From the NCBI GenBank assembly GCA_964552715.1, contig CAZKHZ010000007.1, forward strand, positions 1-33,599: a stretch of DNA of 33,599 bases, read 5' to 3'. Positions 24,344 through 33,443 of the stretch are shown piece by piece. A program made the translations under genes and the position numbers. The DNA is from UBA7692 sp964552715. Its GTDB lineage: Bacteria; Bacteroidota; Bacteroidia; Chitinophagales; LD1. Within the stretch, counting starts at the first letter, position 1. Every line of letters starts with the position of its first letter. The notes below the pieces were generated by a model. The model was given only the letters and a program-made list of their open reading frames with translations. It had not been told where the DNA came from and did not search any database.

Positions 24344-24364
24344 TCGTCCTTTGACCCTCGTTCC
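24344..24364. repeat. Degenerate heptamers in the porZ-paaD spacer
   Basis: On the minus strand the units read GGAACGA, GGGTCAA, AGGACGA, then AAACATG with the paaD start. Orientation relative to transcription is the same as at 27527-27596. Confidence 0.5.
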
Positions 24365-24368
24365 TTTT

Positions 24369-26639
24369 TTAATTCACTATGGCAATTTTTGCCACACATC
24401 TTTCTTTGCCCAGTTCGTTTGCGCTGAACACGGTATAAACTCCAGTAGCCACTCTTCTACCCGAATAAGTATTGCCATCCCAAATCATTTGCCCGCCATT
24501 TGCTTTGCCCTGATGCACCAATGCTCCGGTGGCATCGGTGATTTTTACATAAGCCTCATCCACTAAATTTTTTACGGCAATTGGTCCGCTATAAGAGGCT
24601 TCAACTGGGTTGGGATAAACCAATGCGCTGCCGCATTTTTCGCCACCGGCAATGGCATCTCCTTTATAACTTGCCAAACCTTTTTCGGTTGCAAAAAACA
24701 CCTCGCCTGTTTTATCATTTACGGCAATATCTGTAATGAAATTTGAAGGCAGTGGGCTGTTCTCTGAATTGAATTTTAAAATCTCCGTTTTGCCATCTGC
24801 CGAAATCAACCATACACCGCTGTTGGTGCCTACCCACTTTCTGTTTGCTGCATCTACAGCCAAAGCGCGCACCACTTCGGTAGCAAAAAGAAAGCCGTTA
24901 AAGCCATCGCGCTCCACAATTATTCTTTGTGCATCGCAACCATTTTGGCTGAGGATACTGCGTGCACAAAAGAAAATTTCAATGCCCTCATCGGTACCCA
25001 CCCACACCGCACCGTCTTTGTCTTCTACCATGGCATTCACCCCTCCGTTGTTTAAGCCTCCGCTGCCTTTGCCGGTGGCTACAACTCTGTAAACATCATC
25101 GCTGAAATCATCAATGCTTTTGCCTTCATAAAAAACTGAGATAACACCTGGACGCAGGCTCATCCATTTGTACCCATTAGAGGTGATAATCATCTTTTTG
25201 CCCAGCACATTATACATGTATCCCGGAAATTTCACCCATGTTCCATCTGCCTTGCGCACCGTTAGAGGATTGGCAGCATAAGCATTCTGCATCCATAAAT
25301 TATTTTGTTTATCCAATGCAATTGCAGTTGCCTTAGTGCGTGGTGGGTCGCCAAGCGCAAAAGTTAATGGAGAGTTGTATTGATCATATTGCTTGATGGT
25401 TCCAGCTCCTAAATCAACTTCTGCCAAGCCCGAAAAGTTAGAACCCAACCACGCTTTTTTTCCATCGTCAGTCCCAAGCACCGCAACAATATCCGGAAAG
25501 TCGTTAAGTGCGGGTGTTGTATATTGGTTGAAACTCGTCCATTTATCATTTTGATATACATATAAACCACTGTAATTGTAGGTTGGTCCCCATGATAAAT
25601 CTGTACCGCCACCCGACACCCACACCACATCATTTTTTATTGAAATTGAATAGGCATTTTGGCTATTCGGTCCATCAGGTATTATGCGCTCGCCATTTTT
25701 ATATATGCCATACCATGCATCGCTGTACCAAACAGTTCCATCGTTATCTTTAAAATAATTCACAGGTACATTTCCAGAATTCTGCAAAACGTCAGTAGTT
25801 GTTGAAGTTATTTTTACAACTCTGCCTTGCGAGTTATCCAGTTTACTTTGCAGCAAAATCAATTCATCATCGTGGCTATCTAAGCGCAAGCTTTTCCATC
25901 CACTTTCGTAAAACTTCTTCGACCAAACAGTTCCATTAAATTCGTAGAGCGTGTCATTCAACAAGGTGTAAAAAGTACTATTGGCAAATTCTACAGCAAT
26001 CGGATTTCCTGTAGGAAGACCATCTGCCGTGGTATATGCTTTCCAATTGTTGAAATTTAAAAGATTAGGATTGCTTAAAGAAGCACTTTTAATGCCTTGT
26101 GTAGTTGCTGCAAAAATTCTGTTATTTCCGGTGGCAACATCATTAATTTTTACATTGCTTCCGTTTGCCCCAATTACATAGGTTTCGGCAATTTCTTTTT
26201 TCTGTTGGTTCAAAACCACTATGCCAATATCAGTTGCTAAATAAATTCTTGCACCAGAATTGCAAATGTTATTGATGGCTTTTGTGCCAGCAATCACCTT
26301 GTTTTTTACATCAGGAATGTTGTAAACATCCGTTCCATTCACCAGCAAATCAATATTGCTGTTGTTGTAAGTAATAGCAAGTGTATTGGAGGTTTTATTA
26401 TAGTCAATTTGCTTCACGCCCACATCACTCAGCACATTCGCCTTGTCGAAAAAATCAATAGTGCCATCGGCTTTATTGTAGGCGAAAAAAGATTGCGCAC
26501 TTGCCGCATATACCTTATCGCCTGCATCCTCCATTCCATAATTATTGCTGAATGAAAAATGCAATTTCCAAGAGCCAATGGGTTGAGCATTTGATTGAAA
26601 AAAGAAAAAAGAAAAAAGAGATAAGAAAAATCCTTTCAT
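24369..26639 (-). CDS. porZ: Type IX secretion protein PorZ
   Basis: 756 residues, close to the known PorZ length. A signal peptide (MKGFFLSLFSFFFFQSNAQ) leads into IGSWKLHFSFSNNYGMEDAGDKVYAAS, the typical PorZ beginning. Two seven-bladed beta-propeller regions follow, with repeats of the type GIKSASLSNPNLLNFNNWK and VGTDEGIEIFF. The C-terminal 80 residues are a sorting domain (YPNPVEAS, ITDATGALVHQGKANGGQ, SGRRVATGVYTVF). PorZ works at the cell surface in type IX secretion, helping deliver anionic lipopolysaccharide to cargo. It heads a minus-strand unit with paaD (29-bp gap) and the propeller-like gene. Confidence 0.92.
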   Translation of the reverse strand: MKGFFLSLFSFFFFQSNAQPIGSWKLHFSFSNNYGMEDAGDKVYAASAQSFFAYNKADGTIDFFDKANVLSDVGVKQIDYNKTSNTLAITYNNSNIDLLVNGTDVYNIPDVKNKVIAGTKAINNICNSGARIYLATDIGIVVLNQQKKEIAETYVIGANGSNVKINDVATGNNRIFAATTQGIKSASLSNPNLLNFNNWKAYTTADGLPTGNPIAVEFANSTFYTLLNDTLYEFNGTVWSKKFYESGWKSLRLDSHDDELILLQSKLDNSQGRVVKITSTTTDVLQNSGNVPVNYFKDNDGTVWYSDAWYGIYKNGERIIPDGPNSQNAYSISIKNDVVWVSGGGTDLSWGPTYNYSGLYVYQNDKWTSFNQYTTPALNDFPDIVAVLGTDDGKKAWLGSNFSGLAEVDLGAGTIKQYDQYNSPLTFALGDPPRTKATAIALDKQNNLWMQNAYAANPLTVRKADGTWVKFPGYMYNVLGKKMIITSNGYKWMSLRPGVISVFYEGKSIDDFSDDVYRVVATGKGSGGLNNGGVNAMVEDKDGAVWVGTDEGIEIFFCARSILSQNGCDAQRIIVERDGFNGFLFATEVVRALAVDAANRKWVGTNSGVWLISADGKTEILKFNSENSPLPSNFITDIAVNDKTGEVFFATEKGLASYKGDAIAGGEKCGSALVYPNPVEASYSGPIAVKNLVDEAYVKITDATGALVHQGKANGGQMIWDGNTYSGRRVATGVYTVFSANELGKERCVAKIAIVN

Positions 26640-26845
26640 CTGTATAAAATTTGTTTTTAAAGGTGTGATGGAATGTCCATCATCATTTATTAAAGCCCTG
26701 TTTGTGTTTTCAAATCACGGCATTTGATGCTACGAAATTAGAAAACTGATGCAGAAACGTTTATTGAAATGAAATGTTGTGTTGCGCATCATCAAAACTA
26801 CCATCAAGTTTTGCATCTTGACTAATGTTTCTAATTTCCCATTTC

Positions 26846-26853
26846 AAATTTTG
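26846..26853 (+). promoter_or_regulatory. -7-like box directly in front of deoC
   Basis: AAATTTTG ends 4 nt before the TTG start at 26858. It differs from TAnnTTTG only in the first base. An in-frame TGA (26852-26854) overlaps it, so no earlier start is possible. Confidence 0.3.
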
Positions 26854-26857
26854 AAAA

Positions 26858-27502
26858 TTGAATCTCGCTTCTTACATAGACCATACTATTCTTAAAGCTG
26901 ATACTTCGGAAGAGGAGGTAATCAATTTATGTAACGAAGCGAAACAATATGGCTTTGCTGCCATCTGTATTCCTCCATATTTTGTTAGAAAATGTAAGCA
27001 ATGGTTAAAAGATACAGACATTAAAATTGCCACTGTGGTTGGATTTCCATTGGGTTATGCGCACACACCAGCAAAGGTGGAAGAAGCGCGCAGAGCAATA
27101 GACGAAGGAGCCAATGAAATTGATATGGTGTTGAATTTAATAGCACTAAAGGCGGGTGATTTGAATTATTTGAAGAATGAACTAACGAGCGCAGCTACTA
27201 TTATTCAATTGCGTGGCGGCAAGTTGAAAGTAATATTAGAAACAGGCTTATTGACCAAGGAAGAAATCATAACTGCCTGTAAATTGTGTGCTGAATTAAA
27301 CGTTGACTTTGTAAAAACATCTACGGGCTTCACCGAACAGGGCGCAACGGTGGAAGTAGTTGAATTATTAAGAGCAAATCTTCCTAAGTCAATTAAGATA
27401 AAAGCAAGCGGTGGCATTCGTGATAAAGCATTTGCTGAAGCACTTATAAAAGCCGGTGCCGACAGAATCGGAACATCAAAAGGAGTTGAACTAGTTAGCT
27501 AA
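26858..27502 (+). CDS. deoC: Deoxyribose-phosphate aldolase (DeoC)
   Basis: 214 residues, full length. The Schiff-base lysine K153 is in VDFVKTSTGF and the second catalytic lysine K182 is in IKASGGIRD; GANEIDMVLN and KVILETGLL complete the class I aldolase site. It cleaves deoxyribose-5-phosphate to acetaldehyde and glyceraldehyde-3-phosphate in nucleoside salvage. The start is TTG: the protein begins MNLASYIDHTILK as in relatives, and an in-frame stop lies two codons upstream. It may be co-transcribed with the SPOR gene 3 bp downstream. Confidence 0.95.
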   Translation: MNLASYIDHTILKADTSEEEVINLCNEAKQYGFAAICIPPYFVRKCKQWLKDTDIKIATVVGFPLGYAHTPAKVEEARRAIDEGANEIDMVLNLIALKAGDLNYLKNELTSAATIIQLRGGKLKVILETGLLTKEEIITACKLCAELNVDFVKTSTGFTEQGATVEVVELLRANLPKSIKIKASGGIRDKAFAEALIKAGADRIGTSKGVELVS

Positions 27503-27505
27503 GCA

Positions 27506-27985
27506 ATGAACAACATTATGTTACAAGGGACGTGGGACGTGGGACGAAGGACGAGGGACGAGGGACAAGGGACGAGGGACGAGGGGCGAAGGACGAACAG
27601 CACTGCCTACTTTTTACTGCTTACCGTTTTCTTATTTCTGTTTTCTGTTCAGATTAGCGCGCAAGAGTATAGCACTGTTCATCAAGATGAATCATTAAAA
27701 AATTTGATAGAGAAATATCGCAGCTACCAACAAAAAGTTGATGTTGCAGAAGGCTACAGAATTCAAATTACTTACACCACAGATAGAGACGAAGCCTACA
27801 AATCTAAAGCTCAATTGTATAAAGAATTTGATGCCGCAAACTCATACATTGATTATGAGCAGCCCAATTACAAGCTTCGCGTGGGCGACTTCAAAACACG
27901 ATTGGAAGCAACCGCTTTTTTGCAGCAAGTTATATCGCTTTATCCTGGAGCTTTTATTGTAAAAGATAGAGTGAAGATTAAGTAG
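27506..27985 (+). CDS. SPOR-domain secreted protein with repeat-encoded N-terminus
   Basis: 159 residues from the first ATG; a second ATG at 27518 is possible. Residues about 8-30 are encoded by ten GGGACGA-type heptamers (reading DEGQGTRDEGRRT), then comes a hydrophobic signal segment (AYFLLLTVFLFLFSVQISAQ). The C-terminal half has the SPOR fold: GYRIQITYTTDRDEAY, YKLRVGDFKTRLEA and GAFIVKD. SPOR proteins bind denuded peptidoglycan; small secreted ones are common in Bacteroidota. No ATG lies between the array and the signal helix, so translation must pass through the repeats. Confidence 0.8.
   Translation: MNNIMLQGTWDVGRRTRDEGQGTRDEGRRTNSTAYFLLLTVFLFLFSVQISAQEYSTVHQDESLKNLIEKYRSYQQKVDVAEGYRIQITYTTDRDEAYKSKAQLYKEFDAANSYIDYEQPNYKLRVGDFKTRLEATAFLQQVISLYPGAFIVKDRVKIK
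27527..27596. repeat. Ten-unit GGGACGA heptanucleotide tandem array
   Basis: Ten consecutive 7-bp units in perfect phase: two GGGACGT, then GGGACGA/AGGACGA/GGGACAA/GGGGCGA variants. It lies between the start codon and signal peptide of the SPOR gene. One unit gained or lost would shift the frame. Confidence 0.9.
27602..27622. repeat. Three ACTGCCT-type heptamers in the SPOR signal peptide
   Basis: ACTGCCT, ACTTTTT, ACTGCTT follow the GGGACGA array after 5 nt and encode part of the hydrophobic core. They resemble the ACTGCCC/ACTGCTT units at 1944-1969, there on the non-coding strand. Confidence 0.5.
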
Positions 27986-28034
27986 CATAGCTTTCAACTA
28001 TTATCCGTCTATTTCGTTTTTCTAAAAAAATAAC

Positions 28035-29274
28035 ATGCAAATTTCAGCTACCATCATCACTATTGGCGATGAATTATTGATTGGGCAAACCGTGGATACC
28101 AATAGCGCGTGGATTGGTCAGGAGTTGAATAAAATTGGTATAAGAATTTTTCAAAGACTTGCTATTGGTGATGATGCGTTGCAAATTACTGATGCTTTAA
28201 ATCTTGCCACATCACAATCTCAGTTGGTGATTATTACTGGAGGTTTGGGACCTACAAAGGATGACATCACCAAGAAAACATTAGCCGAATATTTTGGTGT
28301 TGGTTTTACTTTCTACGAAGAGGTGTGGGAGAAAATGAAAATCATTTTTGAAAAGCGCGGAAAGGAAGTTTTAGAAATGAATCGTAGCCAGGCAATGCTG
28401 CCAGCCAATGCAACTATGTTGCCCAACATGCGCGGCACTGCACAAGGTATGTGGTTTGATGAAAAAGGTGTGGTGTTTGTTTCTATGCCGGGTGTGCCAC
28501 ACGAAATGAAACACCTGATGGAAAAACAGGTGCTGCCACGCTTGCAAGAAAAATTCGATTTGCCGCACATCATTCACAAAAACTTAATGACTTCAGGTGC
28601 AGGTGAATCAAGTGTTGCGAATTTGCTCAGTGATTTTGAAGCCAATCTTCCATCATATATGAAGTTGGCTTACCTGCCGGATTTGGGTATCGTTAAACTT
28701 CGGCTAAGTGCTTATGGCGAAGCAAGCGAACAGGAAGTAGATGAAAAATTCACTTTGCTGAAATCGCTTTTGCCTGAATATGTTTTCAGCGATACAGAAA
28801 GCACTTTGCAGGAGCAAATTGGTAAAATGTTGCTCGCAGAAAACAGCACACTTGCCACAGCAGAGAGCTGCACGGGCGGTTATCTGTCGCATCTCATTAC
28901 TTCAATTGCTGGTAGCTCTGCATACTTTCTTGGTGGCATCATCAGTTATCACAATGATTTAAAAACAGGTTTGCTGAACGTTGCTCCTGAAACTATATTG
29001 GAGCATGGTGCAGTAAGCGAAGCCACCGCAGCCGAAATGGTGAAAGGAATTTTGCAACAGACAGTCGCAACTTATGGTGTTGCAGTTACGGGCGTTGCAG
29101 GACCAGGGGGCGGCACACCTGAAAAGCCCGTAGGCACAGTTTGCTTTGCTGTGGGTAACAGTGAGCGCATTATCACACGCAAGTATCATTTCTTCCCTTC
29201 GAGAATGGAGAACATAAAAGTGAGTGCAAACTCCGCAATGAATTTATTGCGCAGGTTTATGTTAAAGGAAATTT
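28035..29274 (+). CDS. cinA: CinA family nicotinamide-nucleotide amidohydrolase (3' end in gap)
   Basis: 413 codons are visible before the N-gap. Family members are only slightly longer, so just the last residues are hidden. The N-terminal MoCF-like domain starts ATIITIGDELLIGQTVDTNS and has ITGGLGPTKDD. The C-terminal amidohydrolase domain has AESCTGGYLSHLITSIAGSS, GIISYHNDLK, AVTGVAGPGGG and KPVGTVCFA. It recycles nicotinamide mononucleotide and has historical links to competence. The stop is not visible; a frame running on through the Ns to 29432 is an artefact. Confidence 0.93.
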
Positions 29275-29374
29275 NNNNNNNNNNNNNNNNNNNNNNNNNN
29301 NNNNNNNNNNNNNNNNNNNNNNNNNNNNNNNNNNNNNNNNNNNNNNNNNNNNNNNNNNNNNNNNNNNNNNNNNN
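29275..29374. other. Assembly gap of 100 N
   Basis: Exactly 100 Ns, a conventional placeholder for a gap of unknown size. The true distance between cinA and pafA is unknown, and small genes may be missing. Confidence 0.98.
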
Positions 29375-29413
29375 TCGTTACAATCTCTTAATCTTTATTC
29401 CCCATAATTATTT

Positions 29414-29421
29414 CATTTTTG
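29414..29421 (+). promoter_or_regulatory. -7-like box directly in front of the PafA gene
   Basis: CATTTTTG differs from TAnnTTTG in its first base and ends 4 nt before the ATG at 29426. Confidence 0.3.
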
Positions 29422-29425
29422 GTGC

Positions 29426-31051
29426 ATGGTAAAATACTTTTCTGTTTTAGCGACTGCACTGTTCTTCTTTACCCAAACTTTTTCGCAAACTGTAACCTCA
29501 CGACCTAAGTTGGTAGTGGGCATGGTGGTTGACCAAATGCGTTGGGATTATCTCTATCGCTACAGCGAAAAATATACTGCAAATGGTTTCAAACGTATTT
29601 TGAATGAAGGCTATGCAAACGAGCAGACCTACATCAGCCACTTTCCTTCGTACACTGCACCTGGGCATACTGGTATTTACTCGGGCAGTGTGCCTGCAAT
29701 TCATGGTATCACGGGGAATGATTGGTTTGACAGAGATGAAAATCGCATTGTTTATTGCACCAATGATACTACCGTAAGTTCTGTTGGCGGAAGCAAAAAA
29801 GCTGGGCAGCAATCGCCACATAGATTATTGACAACAACTATATGCGATGAATTGCGATTGGCAACAAACTTTCGTTCAAAAACTGTTGGCATAGCAATAA
29901 AAGACCGAGGCGGCATTCTTACTGCTGGGCACACTGCCAACGCTGCTTATTGGTATGACGGCAGCAATGGCAACTGGATAACAAGCTCTTATTACATGAA
30001 CGATTTACCTAAATGGGTAAAGAATTTCAACGATAAAAAACTGGTGGACGCTTATGTAAAAAAAAACTGGAACACATTGATGGAAATGTCGAAGTACTGG
30101 GAAAGTACCGAAGATAATATGTGGTATGAAGCAACCCTCTCCAATGAGGATTTACCTGTGTTTGGACATAAACTTACAGACCTAAAAACTTCTGGTACTG
30201 AAATCATTAAATCAACTCCGTTTGGCAATACACTCACTTTTGAATTTGCCAAAGCTGCTGTGGTTGGCGATACTTTGGGCAATCGTGGTATTACAGATTT
30301 TCTTGCCGTAAGTTTTTCATCAACTGATTATATCGGGCACACTTTTGGTCCTAATTCTATCGAAATGGAAGATGCTTACATCCGCATGGATAAAGAGCTT
30401 TCGGATTTTCTTACATTCTTAGATGAAAAAGTAGGCAAGGGCAATTACTTGTTTTTTATGACTGCCGACCACGGTGCTGCACATGCTGTTGGTTTCAATA
30501 AAGACAATCACATTCCGGCAGGTAACCAATTTGATAAGCAGCTTTTTTCAAAAGTAGATTCGTTTTTGCAGCTTATGTATAGCAGAAAAAATATGATTCA
30601 TGCGGTTATCAATCAGCAGGTAGTATTGAACTACGAAACCATTCACACAAGTAAAATAGAACCCGAAGATGTGGCTTCTCTTTTAGTGGAATTTTTGCAA
30701 GAAGAAAAAGGTATTGCCCGCGCTATTGACATGAAAGAATTAAACGAAACCACCTTGCCCGAGTGGTACAAAACCTGCTTGAACAACCAGTATCACCCAA
30801 GGCGCACTGGTGATGTGCAAATGCTTTTTGACCCAGCTTGGATGAGCGATTTTCCGAAGGGAACAACGCATGGCAGCATTCATCCTTATGACACGCACAT
30901 TCCTCTGTTATGGTTTGGTTGGGGCGTTAAACAAGGAAAAGATTATAGCCGCACATACATGACGGATATTGCACCAACTATTGCTGCACTTTTAAAAATT
31001 CAGGAGCCGAATGGTTGTGTTGGAAAAGTGGTAACAGGCTTGTTGAAGTAA
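29426..31051 (+). CDS. pafA: PafA-type alkaline phosphatase
   Basis: 541 residues with a signal peptide (VLATALFFFTQTFSQ). Active-site residues of the PafA group are in place: D36 (VVDQMRWD), nucleophile T77 (SYTAPGHTG), N98 (TGNDW), and K159/R161 (AIKDRGG), the pair that defines phosphomonoesterase members. Zinc ligands are in STDYIGHTFG, TADHGAAHA and the late HGSIHPYDTH. PafA releases phosphate from organic phosphates in the periplasm or outside the cell, and is often expressed whether or not phosphate is scarce. A clear PHO box was not found. Confidence 0.95.
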   Translation: MVKYFSVLATALFFFTQTFSQTVTSRPKLVVGMVVDQMRWDYLYRYSEKYTANGFKRILNEGYANEQTYISHFPSYTAPGHTGIYSGSVPAIHGITGNDWFDRDENRIVYCTNDTTVSSVGGSKKAGQQSPHRLLTTTICDELRLATNFRSKTVGIAIKDRGGILTAGHTANAAYWYDGSNGNWITSSYYMNDLPKWVKNFNDKKLVDAYVKKNWNTLMEMSKYWESTEDNMWYEATLSNEDLPVFGHKLTDLKTSGTEIIKSTPFGNTLTFEFAKAAVVGDTLGNRGITDFLAVSFSSTDYIGHTFGPNSIEMEDAYIRMDKELSDFLTFLDEKVGKGNYLFFMTADHGAAHAVGFNKDNHIPAGNQFDKQLFSKVDSFLQLMYSRKNMIHAVINQQVVLNYETIHTSKIEPEDVASLLVEFLQEEKGIARAIDMKELNETTLPEWYKTCLNNQYHPRRTGDVQMLFDPAWMSDFPKGTTHGSIHPYDTHIPLLWFGWGVKQGKDYSRTYMTDIAPTIAALLKIQEPNGCVGKVVTGLLK

Positions 31052-31158
31052 TTTGTAAAGCTTCAGGCTTCAGTTTTATTATTGAGAATGAAAACCTATT
31101 TCCAATTACACGTGTTTAATGCCTACTTTTAGCAAAGAATAAAAAACAATTACATACA

Positions 31159-32682
31159 ATGGGTATCGCGAAATTTTTAGAGAAGCAAATTGTAAAGCAC
31201 CTTCCATCTGTAGCTAGAGCCGTGCAGCGCAGCATGACGGACGATAAGAAGATTGTTTTGATTAAGAACGAAATGCGCAATGATCCTGAGATGGTGGATT
31301 CGTTGTTTCCATACAGAGATAAGTATGCGGTGAATAGCAAGATGCCCGAAAAATCTTCATCGCGCGAAGATGTTTTGAAGCAGATAAAAGAAATGCACGC
31401 TGCGGAAAGTGGCACTTGGAAGGGCGGTAAAATATCTGGTTCGTTTTATCATGGCGACCAAGACCATTACGATTTTTTGAACGAAGCATTTTCGTATTAC
31501 TCGCAGGTAAATTCCATTCAGCGGGATGTGTGCCCTTCGCTTACAAAGTATGAAGGCGAAATTATTTCTATGACGCTGGACATGTTTAATGGCGATGCTG
31601 TAAACAAACGCAACTCGAACGAAAAAGCATGTGGCTCGCTGACTACTGGAGGCACGGATAGTATTTTTCAATCGGTGTATGTGCACCGCGAATGGGGCGT
31701 GGACAAAGGTATTACGCAACCAGAAATTGTGTTGCCGGTGAGCGCACACCCTGCATTTTTCAAAGCAGCACATTATTTGAATATCAAAGCTATTACTGCC
31801 AAATTGGATGATAACTTTCAGGCTGATGTAGCAGATATTGAAAGCAAGATTACAGCTAACACGGTGATGATTATGGGCTCGGCAGGCAACTATGGGCATG
31901 GCATTATTGACCCGATAGAAAAACTGTCGGACATTGCGGTGAAACACAAAGTTGGCTTGCATGTGGATGGTTGCTTGGGTGGTTTTATTTTATCGTGGGC
32001 GGAACCCTTGGGTATTGCTTGCCCGGTGTTTGATTTCCGCTTGCCGGGGGTTACGGCTATTTCGGCTGATACACATAAATATGGCTATTCGTTGAAGGGT
32101 ACTTCTACTGTATTATTCAGCAATGAAAAACTAAGACAGTATCAATATAGCGGCTACGTTGATTGGCCTGGTGGTGTGTATATTTCTACTGGCTTCAACG
32201 GCAGCAAATCGGGTGGATTGTTTGCGGCTACATGGGCGGCAATGGTGCATTATGGCAAGGAGGGTTATATGAAACGCGCTAAGCAGATTTTTGAAGTGAA
32301 CAAAAGAATGAAAGATGTGGTGCGCGGTATTCCTGAGTTGAAACTGATTGGTGATTCGCTATTTATTACTGCTGTTGGTTCGCACCAATTCAATATTTAT
32401 CATGTAAATGATTATTTAAAAACCAAAGGTTGGCGGATGAATGGACAACAACATCCGAATGGTTTTCACTTTTGCATTACGGGACCGCAGGTGACTAATG
32501 CGGGTATTGTGGAAGCGTTTGAAATGGATTTGAAAGCTGCCGTGGAATATGCGAAAGTGCAAAATGGCGACCCTAAATCGGCAGCGATGTATGGCGGGGC
32601 GGGTAAGGAAATTGACCCTTCGATGTATATGCCGATGTTGGTGGCTTATACTGATGTGACGCAAAGCACGTATCCGTTTTAA
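31159..32682 (+). CDS. Sphingosine-1-phosphate lyase-like PLP enzyme
   Basis: 507 residues of PLP fold type I. The PLP lysine is K307 in SADTHKYGY, with D270 (HVDGCLGG) and H198 (SAHPAFFKAA) around the cofactor. GSLTTGGTDSIF, YGHGIIDPIEKL, YVDWPGGVY and GSKSGG are the wording of sphingosine-1-phosphate lyases rather than of glutamate decarboxylases. There is no N-terminal membrane helix, as in other bacterial members. These enzymes cleave phosphorylated long-chain bases to an aldehyde and phosphoethanolamine. Bacteroidota make sphingolipids, so a turnover role is plausible; the substrate is inferred. A TACTTTTA box lies about 30 bp upstream. Confidence 0.85.
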   Translation: MGIAKFLEKQIVKHLPSVARAVQRSMTDDKKIVLIKNEMRNDPEMVDSLFPYRDKYAVNSKMPEKSSSREDVLKQIKEMHAAESGTWKGGKISGSFYHGDQDHYDFLNEAFSYYSQVNSIQRDVCPSLTKYEGEIISMTLDMFNGDAVNKRNSNEKACGSLTTGGTDSIFQSVYVHREWGVDKGITQPEIVLPVSAHPAFFKAAHYLNIKAITAKLDDNFQADVADIESKITANTVMIMGSAGNYGHGIIDPIEKLSDIAVKHKVGLHVDGCLGGFILSWAEPLGIACPVFDFRLPGVTAISADTHKYGYSLKGTSTVLFSNEKLRQYQYSGYVDWPGGVYISTGFNGSKSGGLFAATWAAMVHYGKEGYMKRAKQIFEVNKRMKDVVRGIPELKLIGDSLFITAVGSHQFNIYHVNDYLKTKGWRMNGQQHPNGFHFCITGPQVTNAGIVEAFEMDLKAAVEYAKVQNGDPKSAAMYGGAGKEIDPSMYMPMLVAYTDVTQSTYPF

Positions 32683-32739
32683 GATTTGAAATATTAGGCG
32701 AGGGCGGGCAGGTATTTGTTTTTGCCAAAAGGGTAGTAA

Positions 32740-33357
32740 TTAATTTTTCAACCAGCCTGCAATACTTCTTCGGGAGTTGGTGTGTGAGGCATGGACTTCA
32801 TGCTCCATTTCGGCACTTCTAAAAAAAATCATTCGCCCTGCTAGTGGGGCAATGTTTATTTGTGTTTCGTGTTTGGGATATAGTGACAACATGCCGCCAT
32901 CTTCTTGTTTCCAATCGTGATTTAGATATAGGATTGTAGAAAATTCTCGTCCCTTTTCGTTTTTAAATTGGTCGAGATGTCGTTTGTAAAAACGCTCTTT
33001 TTCGTAGGTGGCATAATGGCTTTCAAAACTCTTTAGTGAGGTGTAGCATGTCTTATTCAAATGGTTAATAAACTTCTCCATTTTTTTTAAATAAGTGAGT
33101 TCAAACGCATTTGTGCTTTGTGTTTCAATCCAATTGATGGTGTCGCCTCTGATGGTATTATCTTGATGAAAATTATTTTTGTTACCCACGCCTGAAGGCT
33201 TCATATTTCCTGATTCGCTTAACCTTTGGCTATTGTTTCGGAGCCCCGTGATGGTATCGGGTTTCATAAAATTGTTGCAGCAGCCATATTTATTATCAAT
33301 AAGCCCTTGAATCAATTCTTCGAATTGATTTTGCTCTTGCATTTCTTCGGTATCCAT
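32740..33357 (-). CDS. Prolyl 4-hydroxylase-like 2-oxoglutarate/Fe(II) oxygenase
   Basis: 205 residues. The double-stranded beta-helix core has iron ligands H127 and D129 (KRHLDQF) and H186 (EMEHEV), and the 2-oxoglutarate Arg in SRRSIAGW. REFSTILYLNHDWKQEDGG and PLAGRMIFF are typical of the P4H (SM00702) family. Such enzymes hydroxylate proline or other residues in proteins; the bacterial substrate is unknown. It is convergent with the lyase gene, with a 57-bp gap. Confidence 0.85.
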   Translation of the reverse strand: MDTEEMQEQNQFEELIQGLIDNKYGCCNNFMKPDTITGLRNNSQRLSESGNMKPSGVGNKNNFHQDNTIRGDTINWIETQSTNAFELTYLKKMEKFINHLNKTCYTSLKSFESHYATYEKERFYKRHLDQFKNEKGREFSTILYLNHDWKQEDGGMLSLYPKHETQINIAPLAGRMIFFRSAEMEHEVHASHTNSRRSIAGWLKN

Positions 33358-33443
33358 GTTTTACAATTGAAGTTTTAGCCTGGGTTGGTGCTTACAAGCA
33401 GTTAAACATAAGCAATAGTTACATTGATAATGGTGGTTATGAA

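Noticed and set aside
27527..27596. Heptamer array as a CRISPR
   Set aside because: Units are 7 bp and contiguous with no spacers, and no cas gene is present.
29275..29432. cinA frame continuing through the Ns to 29432
   Set aside because: The 100 Ns are a placeholder. The visible 413 codons already give nearly the full CinA length, and the post-gap residues are unrelated.
31357..31962. 201-codon minus-strand frame
   Set aside because: It lies wholly inside the well-supported lyase-like gene on the other strand and is rich in Cys, His and Arg as expected of a shadow frame.
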